Assembly (NCBI GenBank): GCA_002457675.1
Contig: NTKK01000008.1
Location: forward strand, 28,387 to 92,386
DNA from: Bacteroidetes bacterium MED-G17
GTDB lineage: Bacteria > Bacteroidota > Bacteroidia > NS11-12g > UBA9320
Direction: 5' to 3'
DNA: 64,000 bases
This document shows positions 53,455 to 62,337 of the stretch, one piece after another. The first letter of the stretch is position 1; the number at the start of each line of letters is the position of its first letter. The notes under the pieces are model-generated. The model was not told the origin of the DNA, made no database searches, and saw only the letters and a list, made by a program, of their open reading frames with translations. The position numbers were made by a program, and so were the translations under genes.

Positions 53455-54129
53455 TTAAAATCCCCAACCAATAGTGATTTGAGCGTTCGGAATGTATGGG
53501 GCCGAATTAAACTCTCTTCTTATATTTTCACTTCTGTTTATCGAATTTGGAGTGGATACCGTATTTGTGTTCACATCAAATCCTGGAAGTCTAATTAAAC
53601 CAATATCAAATCCTAATTGTAAACCTTTAACCGGTCTTAATCCATAGCCAGCACCCAGGAAAACAAAAGGACCACCCCCGGTTATTTGGTAAGAGTTTTG
53701 GTCCGGATCTTGAAGTGTGCCTGACAATCTTCCAACTCCTGCACCAGCGGCCAATCTTACACCTTGTGCTTTTTCAAAAGGTCTATATTGTAAGATTCCT
53801 CCGGCCCATGAACTTGAATTATTTTCGTCACCGAGTTTTCCAGTAAATGCAATTTCATTGTTGCCATCCAAATCACCAATTTCAAGGTCATCACCTGAAA
53901 ATTCTATTTCCTGTGCTTGGCCATAGAAAGCAACAAATGTCGTTTTTTTAGATACTTGGTGACCAAATGCCAATCCACCCCCTGGGATTGGTCCCGAGAT
54001 ATTGATACTTACTGAATTTTCTGCATATTCTCTGTCTTTTTTCCAAAATGCAAACTTATCTTGAGCAAAGCTGCTTAATCCAAAGCAACCAACAAGAACC
54101 AAACTTAAACTGTATTTTAATATACGCAT
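53455..54129 (-). CDS. Outer membrane beta-barrel protein, hypothetical
   Basis: Signal peptide, alternating beta-strand pattern, aromatic C-terminus (ITIGWGF). Confidence 0.7.
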   Translation of the reverse strand: MRILKYSLSLVLVGCFGLSSFAQDKFAFWKKDREYAENSVSINISGPIPGGGLAFGHQVSKKTTFVAFYGQAQEIEFSGDDLEIGDLDGNNEIAFTGKLGDENNSSSWAGGILQYRPFEKAQGVRLAAGAGVGRLSGTLQDPDQNSYQITGGGPFVFLGAGYGLRPVKGLQLGFDIGLIRLPGFDVNTNTVSTPNSINRSENIRREFNSAPYIPNAQITIGWGF

Positions 54130-54172
54130 AAGTGCAAGATAATTTATTAAACAATAATTACCAATTGAATAA

Positions 54173-54207
54173 AAAAAGCCCTATGGCATTCCACAGGGCT
54201 TTTTAAA
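54173..54207 (-). terminator. Rho-independent terminator for the 54228-54935 gene
   Basis: AAAAAAAGCCCT-ATGGCATTCCAC-AGGGCTTTTTAAA stem-loop. Confidence 0.8.
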
Positions 54208-54227
54208 AATCCTTGATTAATTTATTT

Positions 54228-54935
54228 CTAGTTTTCAGGAAGATTCCAAGCACCTAATATAGTTCTTGTTATAGTCAAAAGATTGGAATTTGCAGAGGTT
54301 GCAGCGGCAAATTTTCCAAAGCCTTCAGATTGATAGAATTCACTTGAACACTTCATATAAGTTGCAAAATTTTTGAAGTTTCCAGTGATGTAATGTGAAA
54401 TCTCGCCCTCTTGCCCAGCAAAAGCTTGGTGTATAGCAATTTCAGCATTGTATTTATCTAATATAGCTTGATTGTCTTTTATAAGTTGTGCAAAGGCAGT
54501 TCCTGTAGTTTGTGGGTTTATCGCTTTAATACCCCAAATACCTTGAAAGAAATTTCCCTCTTTATTGGTAGAATTTAGAAGTTGAGTACCATACTGTTGT
54601 CTTACACCTTCGACATTGGCAGACCAAAAAGACCACATTTTCATCCAGTCTTCGTTCTCAAAAATAGATTTGTAATCAAACAGCTTACCTAGATCATCCA
54701 AAGACTCTGTGTAAAATAAAATAGAGTGAGTGTGAGTTTGCTCACCTGCTTCTGCTTGAGTTAAAAACGCTGTTGGTAAACCTTTACCAGTTTCAGAAGC
54801 CATGAATTCTCCCCAAGTTTTAGAAAACTCTTCAACTTTAGCAGGTGGAACAGTAAAATCGAAATTTACCCAGGATTGTGCGAAGATGTTTAATGTAAAC
54901 ATCAAGGCAATAATTGTGACAGTTATTTTTCTCAT
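54228..54935 (-). CDS. Secreted hypothetical protein, possibly two ferredoxin-like (dimeric alpha-beta barrel-type) domains
   Basis: Signal peptide; two halves with similar length and predicted beta-alpha-beta layout. Confidence 0.65.
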   Translation of the reverse strand: MRKITVTIIALMFTLNIFAQSWVNFDFTVPPAKVEEFSKTWGEFMASETGKGLPTAFLTQAEAGEQTHTHSILFYTESLDDLGKLFDYKSIFENEDWMKMWSFWSANVEGVRQQYGTQLLNSTNKEGNFFQGIWGIKAINPQTTGTAFAQLIKDNQAILDKYNAEIAIHQAFAGQEGEISHYITGNFKNFATYMKCSSEFYQSEGFGKFAAATSANSNLLTITRTILGAWNLPEN

Positions 54936-55115
54936 GGCATAAAGATAGCTGTAATTTTAAGAATGAAACGAAGCAGCAACTTTACAACTTCATCCCTTAA
55001 ACGCTATATTCAAATTAAAAAAAGTTTTTGTCTATATATCAAGCGATTAGAAGAAGCTTGACAAGACCCTAAATAAAAAAATAACGAAAAGTTAGTGTTG
55101 AAATAACTTTGTGAA

Positions 55116-55307
55116 CTACGCTTTTTTCACGTTCACCGCATTCTTTCCTCTTTTTCCGTCTTGTTCTTCAAAAGTGACATGGTCATCTTCTCTAACAGAG
55201 TCTACTAGACCTGACTTGTGAACGAAGACATCTTTTCCAGTTTCATCATCTTGAATGAACCCATAACCCTTTTCAGAATTAAAAAATTTTACTTTGCCTG
55301 TTTTCAT
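55116..55307 (-). CDS. Cold shock protein (CspA family)
   Basis: MKTGKVKFFNSEKGYGFIQDDETGKDVFVHKSGL. Confidence 0.96.
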   Translation of the reverse strand: MKTGKVKFFNSEKGYGFIQDDETGKDVFVHKSGLVDSVREDDHVTFEEQDGKRGKNAVNVKKA

Positions 55308-55313
55308 TGGTAT

Positions 55314-55514
55314 TTATTTATTACTTGATTTTTGACTTTTTTGTTTCTCCATCTCGGATAGTTCGTCTTGAGATAGTGTTAGATTTTCTGGGGCACTTGC
55401 CCAATCAATTTCTAAACCTCCTTCAGAACTCCTTCTTTCCTCTTTTTTTTCAGCCTTTTGCTTTTTTTTTATTTTCTTATTTTTCTCTCTTTGCCTTTTA
55501 TTGAACGTGTCCAT
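55314..55514 (-). CDS. Small Lys-rich protein upstream of csp gene
   Basis: MDTFNKRQREKNKKIKKKQKAEKKEERR..., 6 nt before csp start, same strand. Confidence 0.75.
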   Translation of the reverse strand: MDTFNKRQREKNKKIKKKQKAEKKEERRSSEGGLEIDWASAPENLTLSQDELSEMEKQKSQKSSNK

Positions 55515-55788
55515 ACACTATCTTTCTACTTTAAAACAATAAAAGAAATTTCGCTGGGGGTTTTCTTGAATTGAAATCTAATAGAGTGCAAATCTAAGGC
55601 TTTTGAGGTTCAATTACCCTAGTTATCATAAAATTATTTTTTATATCATCTATTCGTTGACGAATGTATGATTCCAAAAGATAAATTTTAAGTCATTTAT
55701 AGCACTTAAATTACTTTTAGATGCAAAAAATGTATTTAGCAATATTGATTGCACCATTTTTCTTAATACATTATATACAAGTTAATAT

Positions 55789-56574
55789 TTAGTTCTTATC
55801 ATTAATTAGGACTGGAGTTTGTCCATCAGTTATTATAATTTTTGCATTGTTGGAACTGGAGAGTTCTTTTAAAACTTCAAGACTTCTCCACCTTATGTTT
55901 TGTTCTGTTAGACCTTCTTTGATAATTTTTTGAAAATCCCTCACTCCTTCAGCCTCTATTCTCTTCCTTTCTGCTTCCTTTCTTTCTCTTTGCAAAACAA
56001 AATCCATCTGTTGCGCTTCTTGCTCTGCTCTAAGCTTAGACTCAATTGCAGAATATAGTCCCTCAGGCAAGGTTATACTTTTTAATAATATGGATTCAAT
56101 GACAAAACCTCTTCCTTGTAATATACTTGACATATGTTTTTTAATTTCTTTTTCTATTTCTCCCCTTTTCCCTGAATGCATATCCTTTGCATAGAAACGC
56201 GCGCATACATCCGCTGCAGCAGACCTAAAAGAGCTTAGAATCATCACCTGCTCAAATCTTTTTCCAACACTATTAATGACTTCTTTCGCTTTTCCTTCCT
56301 CTACATGATAAAGGATGGAAATTTCAGAAGCAACATTTAAACCTTCTTTAGATGGAAGATTTAGCCTAACCTCGCGATTTACGGTTCTTGTCGGGACTTT
56401 AAGCATCTTGGTAGTAAAAGGGTTTATTAGATAGATACCTTGTTCTTTCGGTTCCCCTTTTAATTTGCCTAATCTTTGTTTAACACCCACTTCTCCAGGT
56501 CTAACAACTGCGCAGGAACTAAAAAAAGTGATGATGAGAATAAAAAAAAACCGTAAAAGCATAGTCAATTTCAT
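55789..56574 (-). CDS. Prohibitin/SPFH (band 7) family protein, predicted lipoprotein
   Basis: VVRPGEVGVKQRLGKLKGEPKEQGIYLINPF, AEQEAQQMDFVLQRERKEAERKRIEAEGVRDFQKII; FFSSC near N-terminus. Confidence 0.88.
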   Translation of the reverse strand: MKLTMLLRFFFILIITFFSSCAVVRPGEVGVKQRLGKLKGEPKEQGIYLINPFTTKMLKVPTRTVNREVRLNLPSKEGLNVASEISILYHVEEGKAKEVINSVGKRFEQVMILSSFRSAAADVCARFYAKDMHSGKRGEIEKEIKKHMSSILQGRGFVIESILLKSITLPEGLYSAIESKLRAEQEAQQMDFVLQRERKEAERKRIEAEGVRDFQKIIKEGLTEQNIRWRSLEVLKELSSSNNAKIIITDGQTPVLINDKN

Positions 56575-56814
56575 GTAAATAATTTTAAATATAATAAATT
56601 AACTACAAGTCTGAATACATAAAAAGATATAAGTGAAAAAGCTTATGTAGATCTTTTTGAACTAATCAGGAGTTGAGTATGAAATTTATGGAGACAGCTC
56701 AGTCGTTGAGGAGAAAAAATAATACGAATGCCAACAGAAAATAAGCAGTATTTAAATAATGACTATATATAATATTTGTTTTGAAAAATCAAACATAAAC
56801 ACTAAAAACTCGTT

Positions 56815-56822
56815 TAAATTTG
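56815..56822 (+). promoter_or_regulatory. -7 box TAAATTTG
   Basis: Exact TAnnTTTG, 7 nt upstream of the ATG at 56830. Confidence 0.4.
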
Positions 56823-56829
56823 AAACTTT

Positions 56830-57720
56830 ATGCTTATTGATAAGACCATCCCTTTAAGGTATATCTTCAGTAATGTTAAAGCTGATCTGAGTGTTTCGCT
56901 GGTTTTCATACTTGTGGTGATATTGATAAAATATTTCTTGCCAGAGCTAAATCTTAACATTGCTATTCCAGCATTGTTAGGTACAGCTATCTCTTTGGTA
57001 TTGGCTTTTAAATTAAGTCAATCATACGATAGATGGTGGGAGGCCCGAAAAATATGGGGTGAGATAGTGAACGATAGCAGAACTTTGATCAATCAAATTC
57101 AAGGATTTTCCCATAAAAACATTACAAGTAATGAAGATATTGAATCGTTTGCATTCCGCCAGATAGCTTGGTGTTACGCTTTGGCTTATTCCCTAAGGAA
57201 TTTAAATCCACTTGATATTATATCTAAATTCCTAAGTAAAACTGAATTGGAAGCGCTCCAGGGCCAAGTAAATATCCCGCTAAAATTGATGAACAACCAC
57301 AATAAACAGTTAAATAAATTACTCAAAGAAGAATCAATCAATGAGTTTCAACAAATTCAAATAGATAAAACATTGGTTCGCATGGTGGCATCTATGGGAA
57401 AAGCTGAAAGAATTAAGAATACTGTTTTTCCTAGAACTTACCGTATTTTTTTGCGGTTTTTCATTTATTTATTCATCCTAACTTTAGCCATAGCTTTGGA
57501 CAATTTGAACCCTATGTATGAAATAGGTTTATTGCTTTTAATTGCATTTCCTTTTTTCCTGCTAAAATCAACTGCTCAACATATGCAAGATCCGTTTGAA
57601 AATAGGCCAACTGACACTGCCATGCTAACGATATCTAAGACCATTGAAATAAACCTAAAGCAGTTAATCAATAAAGAAATCAGTCAACCAGAAGAAAAAG
57701 AAACTTTCTTCAAAATGTAA
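56830..57720 (+). CDS. Bestrophin family (UPF0187) membrane protein
   Basis: LALVLAFKLSQSYDRWWEARKIWGEIVNDSRTL-type signature; FENRPTDTAMLTISKTIEINLKQL. Confidence 0.9.
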   Translation: MLIDKTIPLRYIFSNVKADLSVSLVFILVVILIKYFLPELNLNIAIPALLGTAISLVLAFKLSQSYDRWWEARKIWGEIVNDSRTLINQIQGFSHKNITSNEDIESFAFRQIAWCYALAYSLRNLNPLDIISKFLSKTELEALQGQVNIPLKLMNNHNKQLNKLLKEESINEFQQIQIDKTLVRMVASMGKAERIKNTVFPRTYRIFLRFFIYLFILTLAIALDNLNPMYEIGLLLLIAFPFFLLKSTAQHMQDPFENRPTDTAMLTISKTIEINLKQLINKEISQPEEKETFFKM

Positions 57721-57747
57721 ATATATCTATTTAAGAATGAATGCTTG

Positions 57748-58179
57748 CTAGCTTCTATATCCTTTGCTACCAAAAGCTTCGGATGTGCCATTTTGGCAAA
57801 ACTGCCTCAAACTTTCAAGATATTTCGCCCAACTAAAGTTCAAATTTGCGTACATATCATCCAGTGCTTCAAAGCCACTTATAGACACCCTGACTCTGGT
57901 TTTTTCGTCGTTAGTGTCTAAAGAAAAACTGGTTATTTGTCCAATAAAAGGCATCGAAGAATCAATACATTCCCAAACCAATCTCTTGCTTTCCTCTCGC
58001 TCAATTATTTTAACGTCAAAAGTGGCTTGGCCAAATGTCATACTAAGCGTTTCATTAAGTTTTGAGGATCCTTTTACATCAGTAGTATACCATTGCTTTA
58101 GCTTATCAACATCAGTTAGCGCTAAAAAAACCTTTACTATTGGTGAATTGATATGAAATAAGTGATGAATTGTATGCAT
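57748..58179 (-). CDS. SRPBCC/AHSA1-like domain protein
   Basis: INSPIVKVFLALTDVDKLKQWYTTDV; FSWAKYLESLRQFCQNG. Confidence 0.8.
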   Translation of the reverse strand: MHTIHHLFHINSPIVKVFLALTDVDKLKQWYTTDVKGSSKLNETLSMTFGQATFDVKIIEREESKRLVWECIDSSMPFIGQITSFSLDTNDEKTRVRVSISGFEALDDMYANLNFSWAKYLESLRQFCQNGTSEAFGSKGYRS

Positions 58180-58189
58180 ATTATTTTAT

Positions 58190-58657
58190 TTATTGTTGAA
58201 TTTTAAATTTTTTAATAGGTGTATTGAATTGTTTGATTAATAAAATGTAAATCGTGGATGATAATTCTCCCAAGTCAATCTCAAATGATTTGACATAAGT
58301 ATTTATTGGACCTACTTTCACCTTTCTTCCTGCTAGATCTTGAAGTTCAAAAGTGAAACCTTCTTCTATTTTATTGATTTCAATATTGATATAGCGCTTG
58401 AAAGGGTTAGGGTAAAGAGATACTTTGGTATCGCTTAAAAAGATATTCTTAATGTTCCCTTTAATTTTGTAAAACTCATAAGGCTGTTGCACACCCTCAT
58501 TGGATTTGTCAAGTTTAGCATTGGTCAACTGTCCCACACTATAAGAAATTAAACCGTCCGAAGATTTGGCTGCCCCACCTGATGTATTCATGGAAGATTG
58601 TGCAAAAAGTGGTGTTGAAAATACAACTAGTAAACATACAAAAAATCCTTTCCTCAT
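58190..58657 (-). CDS. Small secreted protein with T9SS type A sorting domain
   Basis: SGGAAKSSDGLISYSVGQL...GVQQPYEFYKI; LYPNPFKRYINIEI; STIYILLIKQFNTPIKKFKIQQ. Confidence 0.85.
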   Translation of the reverse strand: MRKGFFVCLLVVFSTPLFAQSSMNTSGGAAKSSDGLISYSVGQLTNAKLDKSNEGVQQPYEFYKIKGNIKNIFLSDTKVSLYPNPFKRYINIEINKIEEGFTFELQDLAGRKVKVGPINTYVKSFEIDLGELSSTIYILLIKQFNTPIKKFKIQQ

Positions 58658-58830
58658 ACTGAACCCTTAACTTCTCAAAAATGAAGATTTTTTTTTTATA
58701 AATCAATTTTTGATCTAATTCAGTTTAGTTAAGGTCCTCTGCCATAAATTTAAATTCATCTTTTATTTTCTTAGGCAACGAACTTATAGTAGACAATGAA
58801 ATAGCAAGGATAAATAGATTTAATAATTAA

Positions 58831-58915
58831 GACGGAACCAAACTATCTTATAAAATGATAACTACATATTTTACTAAAAATATGTACTTTGATATACAAT
58901 AACCACGATAAATAT
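58831..58915. repeat. Degenerate intergenic repeat copy A, with 10-bp perfect inverted repeat (58863-58886)
   Basis: Shares CGGAACC, AACTAT, TGATAAC, CATATTTT, GTACT and ATACA in the same order with 61450-61535. Confidence 0.4.
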
Positions 58916-59002
58916 TTAATTTCACCATTGGTCTAGAGGTCAATGAATCTTTGGTAATAATTGTAAAAAAAAAGTTTATTCTTATAAAATATTTGATTTA
59001 AT

Positions 59003-59530
59003 ATGAAGATTAAGGAAGGATTTCCATTTAAAATGGTACAATTTTCGTCAAAAATAGAAGTTACCAAAGAAACACTTTGGAATGTAATCTCAAGGCCAAA
59101 AAACCTAGAATTATTTCATCCATTTGTTAAAGAAAATCCAACTGAACGTTGGAACAAAAAAGATTCTAGAGATACTATCATTTACTATAACAACCTAGTT
59201 CTAAATCGAATTTTTCTTGACTGGGTTGAGGGAAAATCATATACCCTTATTATTGGCAATAGCGCATATGCTACGGCCAAAGTTCATTGGGATATCATCG
59301 AAAATGATTCAAAAAATACAAGTATCAATATAACGATTTATTATTATCCTTCGGTTGCATTAGGAAAATATCCTGCTATGCTTCAACCCTTAATAGACTG
59401 GATTTACTTAAAGCCAAAATTAAAAGAATATGTCAAGAGCGTGGTTTTAGGGATTAAATTCTATTCTGAGTCAGGTATTAAAGTTAAAAAAAATCAATTC
59501 GGTTTCAATCCAATGTTTTCAAGACTGTGA
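59003..59530 (+). CDS. SRPBCC family protein (hypothetical)
   Basis: MVQFSSKIEVTKETLWNVISRPKNLELFHPFVKEN. Confidence 0.75.
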   Translation: MKIKEGFPFKMVQFSSKIEVTKETLWNVISRPKNLELFHPFVKENPTERWNKKDSRDTIIYYNNLVLNRIFLDWVEGKSYTLIIGNSAYATAKVHWDIIENDSKNTSINITIYYYPSVALGKYPAMLQPLIDWIYLKPKLKEYVKSVVLGIKFYSESGIKVKKNQFGFNPMFSRL

Positions 59531-59561
59531 TTTGGAAATATTTTATTATTTTAGTGCAATA

Positions 59562-60533
59562 ATGAAAGGGATATTTACAGTTATTTTAAGCTTTACAATA
59601 GGTATTGCTTGGTCACAATCTATAGTTAAGCCTGATATTCCAGCAGATGGAGTAACCTATCAAATTTTCGTTTTGGATGATCAATTGAACTTTTCAAATC
59701 AAGGGGATTGGGACTTCTCAGATATAAAAACTACTTCTGAAAATTCAGTTCAAATTGCCCCGATATCATCATCAGATATTGCCAAAAATTATCCAAATGC
59801 CACCCATGTAAAATATGATAATGGAGAACAATTTTTTCTTGGTTTTAACGAAAATAATCTCACCTATAATGGCGAAGTAACAGTAATCACTTCTTCATAC
59901 CCTGAACCACTTGTTTTACACCCTTACCCATTTAGTTTAGGTAACACTAATGCTAAAATTGTAGAAGAAATTCCATTTACTGTTGCTGGTGGTCCACCAG
60001 GATTAATTAGAGATGATCAAGTATATTCAGAAGTAATCTCTAGCGGAACTTTAACCATGCCTGACAAGACAGTTCATCAGGATGCAGTTCTAATGAAAAT
60101 TACGAGAACGTTTACTGATCGGCAAATAGGTTCTCCGCCATGTATCAATAAGCAAGAAGCCCATGAATGGTGGGTTAAAGGTTATGCGATACCTGTAGTC
60201 CGGACGTTCAACATGGTTCAAAGTGGAGCGTGCCCATCAAATGTAATTAGGAGATCTAAATTTTTGAAAGGTGATCCGCTCAGCATTAAAGCAATTAGTG
60301 CTGGAGAGGTATTAATTTTTCCCAATCCGGTTAATACCCATTTAAATATTCAGGTAAAAAAACACTTTTTAAACTATAATTTTAGCATCATAGATATTAC
60401 CGGGAGAGTTGTGAAATATGGAGTTATTGAATCAACAAACACAAGACTAGATTTAAAAAACTTATCAAAAGGAGTATATAATTTAGCATTAGGAAATTCT
60501 CCAAAACAGAATTTTAAATTTTTCAAGAATTAA
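59562..60533 (+). CDS. Secreted protein with T9SS type A sorting domain
   Basis: Signal peptide MKGIFTVILSFTIGIAWSQ; LIFPNPVNTHLNIQVKK...SKGVYNLALGNSPKQNFKFFKN; start at 59562 preferred. Confidence 0.85.
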   Translation: MKGIFTVILSFTIGIAWSQSIVKPDIPADGVTYQIFVLDDQLNFSNQGDWDFSDIKTTSENSVQIAPISSSDIAKNYPNATHVKYDNGEQFFLGFNENNLTYNGEVTVITSSYPEPLVLHPYPFSLGNTNAKIVEEIPFTVAGGPPGLIRDDQVYSEVISSGTLTMPDKTVHQDAVLMKITRTFTDRQIGSPPCINKQEAHEWWVKGYAIPVVRTFNMVQSGACPSNVIRRSKFLKGDPLSIKAISAGEVLIFPNPVNTHLNIQVKKHFLNYNFSIIDITGRVVKYGVIESTNTRLDLKNLSKGVYNLALGNSPKQNFKFFKN

Positions 60534-60666
60534 CAGTAACAAGTCTAAACCATTGCACTCGGATTCGGAGCTGCAATAGCCTTTTTACTTAAACTTAACT
60601 TTAATAATCTTAAATTAAGTTATAATAAGTATTATATTCGGAAACATACTTTAAAAACAAATAATT

Positions 60667-60951
60667 ATGAAAGATATACTTGTTGTTGGCAAACTGAAAG
60701 AGGAAAAGTTCGAGAAATTTATGGGCTTTATGCAATCTGATGTTGGAATAAATGAAAGAAAAAAAATTGCAGATTTAACGAAAACTCTAGGCACAGTATC
60801 GCCTGATAAAAATTCAGTTATGTTTAAGATTGCAGTCCACAATGAGGATGCTTTGCATGCATTTTTGGATGGGACAAATCCGGTTTCCGGACCAATTTTT
60901 GAAGAGGTTATGGAAAGCTATGAAATATTTACTATCTCCAAAATCAAATAA
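60667..60951 (+). CDS. Hypothetical protein (94 aa)
   Basis: Clean ORF in a same-strand run. Confidence 0.65.
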   Translation: MKDILVVGKLKEEKFEKFMGFMQSDVGINERKKIADLTKTLGTVSPDKNSVMFKIAVHNEDALHAFLDGTNPVSGPIFEEVMESYEIFTISKIK

Positions 60952-60957
60952 ATACAA

Positions 60958-61158
60958 ATGAATAAATTATTTAACCCATCCGACTATTTCATTCTATTTG
61001 CTGCAGTAGTTTCTATGGCTATATCAATTGGATTTTGGTTTAGCGGATATAAAGATGAAGGGGTTTATATAGGCATTTGGGTCCCCTCAATATTAGGATT
61101 TGGCAATTATGTCAAAAATCTTCTCATCCAAAATAAGGAAAGAAAAAAAGATGTATAG
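60958..61158 (+). CDS. Small membrane protein (66 aa, about two TM segments)
   Basis: YFILFAAVVSMAISIGFWFSGY and GIWVPSILGFGNYVKNLL; 6 nt after the preceding ORF. Confidence 0.6.
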   Translation: MNKLFNPSDYFILFAAVVSMAISIGFWFSGYKDEGVYIGIWVPSILGFGNYVKNLLIQNKERKKDV

Positions 61159-61258
61159 CACTGAAATAATTTTTGGAATAGGGATTTTTGTAACTCTAAT
61201 TACTTCAATTGGTATTTATATTACCATAAAGGAGTTTAACCAACAATCGGACAATTAA
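61151..61258 (+). CDS. Tiny single-TM protein MYSTEIIFGIGIFVTLITSIGIYITIKEFNQQSDN (35 aa)
   Basis: ATG overlaps the 3' end of the previous ORF by 8 nt; one hydrophobic helix then a polar tail; below the ORF-track size cutoff. Confidence 0.5.
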   Translation: MYSTEIIFGIGIFVTLITSIGIYITIKEFNQQSDN

Positions 61259-61449
61259 ATAAAAAAATTTTGTTCAATTCAGATTTAAAAATTGAAAAAC
61301 CTTGATTAATCAAACAACTACAAATTCTCCCAAAAATCATAATTAAACCCATTGTTATTTCACTAAATTTAATTTGTACATAGCTTTGGTTGCTAAATTC
61401 TTTAAGAAGTTTGCCTGTTTGCCGATAAGTACTACTAAAACTAATTGAG

Positions 61450-61535
61450 GTCGGAACCGAACTATGTTTACCTACTGATAACCATATTTTTATGTAAAAA
61501 AAGTACTCAGGTATACAGCTGGGTATACAGTAAAT
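61450..61535. repeat. Degenerate intergenic repeat copy B, including two GGTATACAG direct repeats (61510-61518, 61522-61530)
   Basis: Collinear short matches to 58831-58915; tandem 9-mers at 12-nt period. Confidence 0.4.
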
Positions 61536-61695
61536 ATACATAAGCTCTAGTCAAACTTTTTATTTAACGTTTTATTGATAAGCTATTGTATTATAATTTT
61601 TCTAGAATTTCTTAACTGACCTTGTTTTATTACCAATGTATTTTTTTTGGTAGAAATAATTATAAACAAGAATAATTTCTTAATTTAGTGCGATA

Positions 61696-62337
61696 ATGTA
61701 TTCAAAAACTAACTTAATTGGATTACTGTCTATATTGGTAATCTTTTCCGCTTGCTCGACATCAAACCAAGTCGTCTCAAATAAGCGTAAACTAAACAAT
61801 GGGCATAAAATTGAATTGCGAAAAAAACCACAAAACAAACAAAGTGAAACCCTCACCCAAGTTGGTAATGAAAATAAGCTAGATAAGGAAACTAAAGCAG
61901 TAAAGCCTGTCGATTATAAAGTGGCAGCAGAATCAACTGTATTGGCCTCCAAAATGAATAATATTACTGAACTAAATAGCCAAAACAATGCAACCGAAAT
62001 GGCTATTATTGAACAAAAATCTGAGGATAGCAATCCAATAAATAAAAACTTTGCTAAAACTTTCAAAAGTGAAAAACAAGTTTTAAAGCAAATGAAAAAA
62101 CAAGCTAAAAAATCTAAGAAATCTACTAAAAGTGGAAAAAGTCAGCTTGTTGCTTTAATTCTAGTTGCATTAACTGGAGCAGTTGGAATCCATAGATTTT
62201 ATTTAGGTTATATCGGTGTTGGAATCATTCAATTGTTAACTGGCGGTGGTTGCGGTATTTGGGCCCTAATTGATTTGATAAGAATCATTACTGGTGACCT
62301 TAAGCCTATCGATGGAGACTACACCGAAAAACTATAA
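61696..62337 (+). CDS. TM2 domain-containing lipoprotein
   Basis: Lipobox VIFSACS; C-terminal LTGAVGIHRFYLGYIGVGIIQLLTGGGCGIWALIDLIRIITGDLKPIDG. Confidence 0.88.
   Translation: MYSKTNLIGLLSILVIFSACSTSNQVVSNKRKLNNGHKIELRKKPQNKQSETLTQVGNENKLDKETKAVKPVDYKVAAESTVLASKMNNITELNSQNNATEMAIIEQKSEDSNPINKNFAKTFKSEKQVLKQMKKQAKKSKKSTKSGKSQLVALILVALTGAVGIHRFYLGYIGVGIIQLLTGGGCGIWALIDLIRIITGDLKPIDGDYTEKL

Noticed and set aside
61236-61541. 101-aa minus-strand ORF
   Set aside because: Covers the degenerate repeat and the 3' end of the 35-aa ORF; composition (Cys/Tyr/Ser mix) looks like translated non-coding AT-rich DNA
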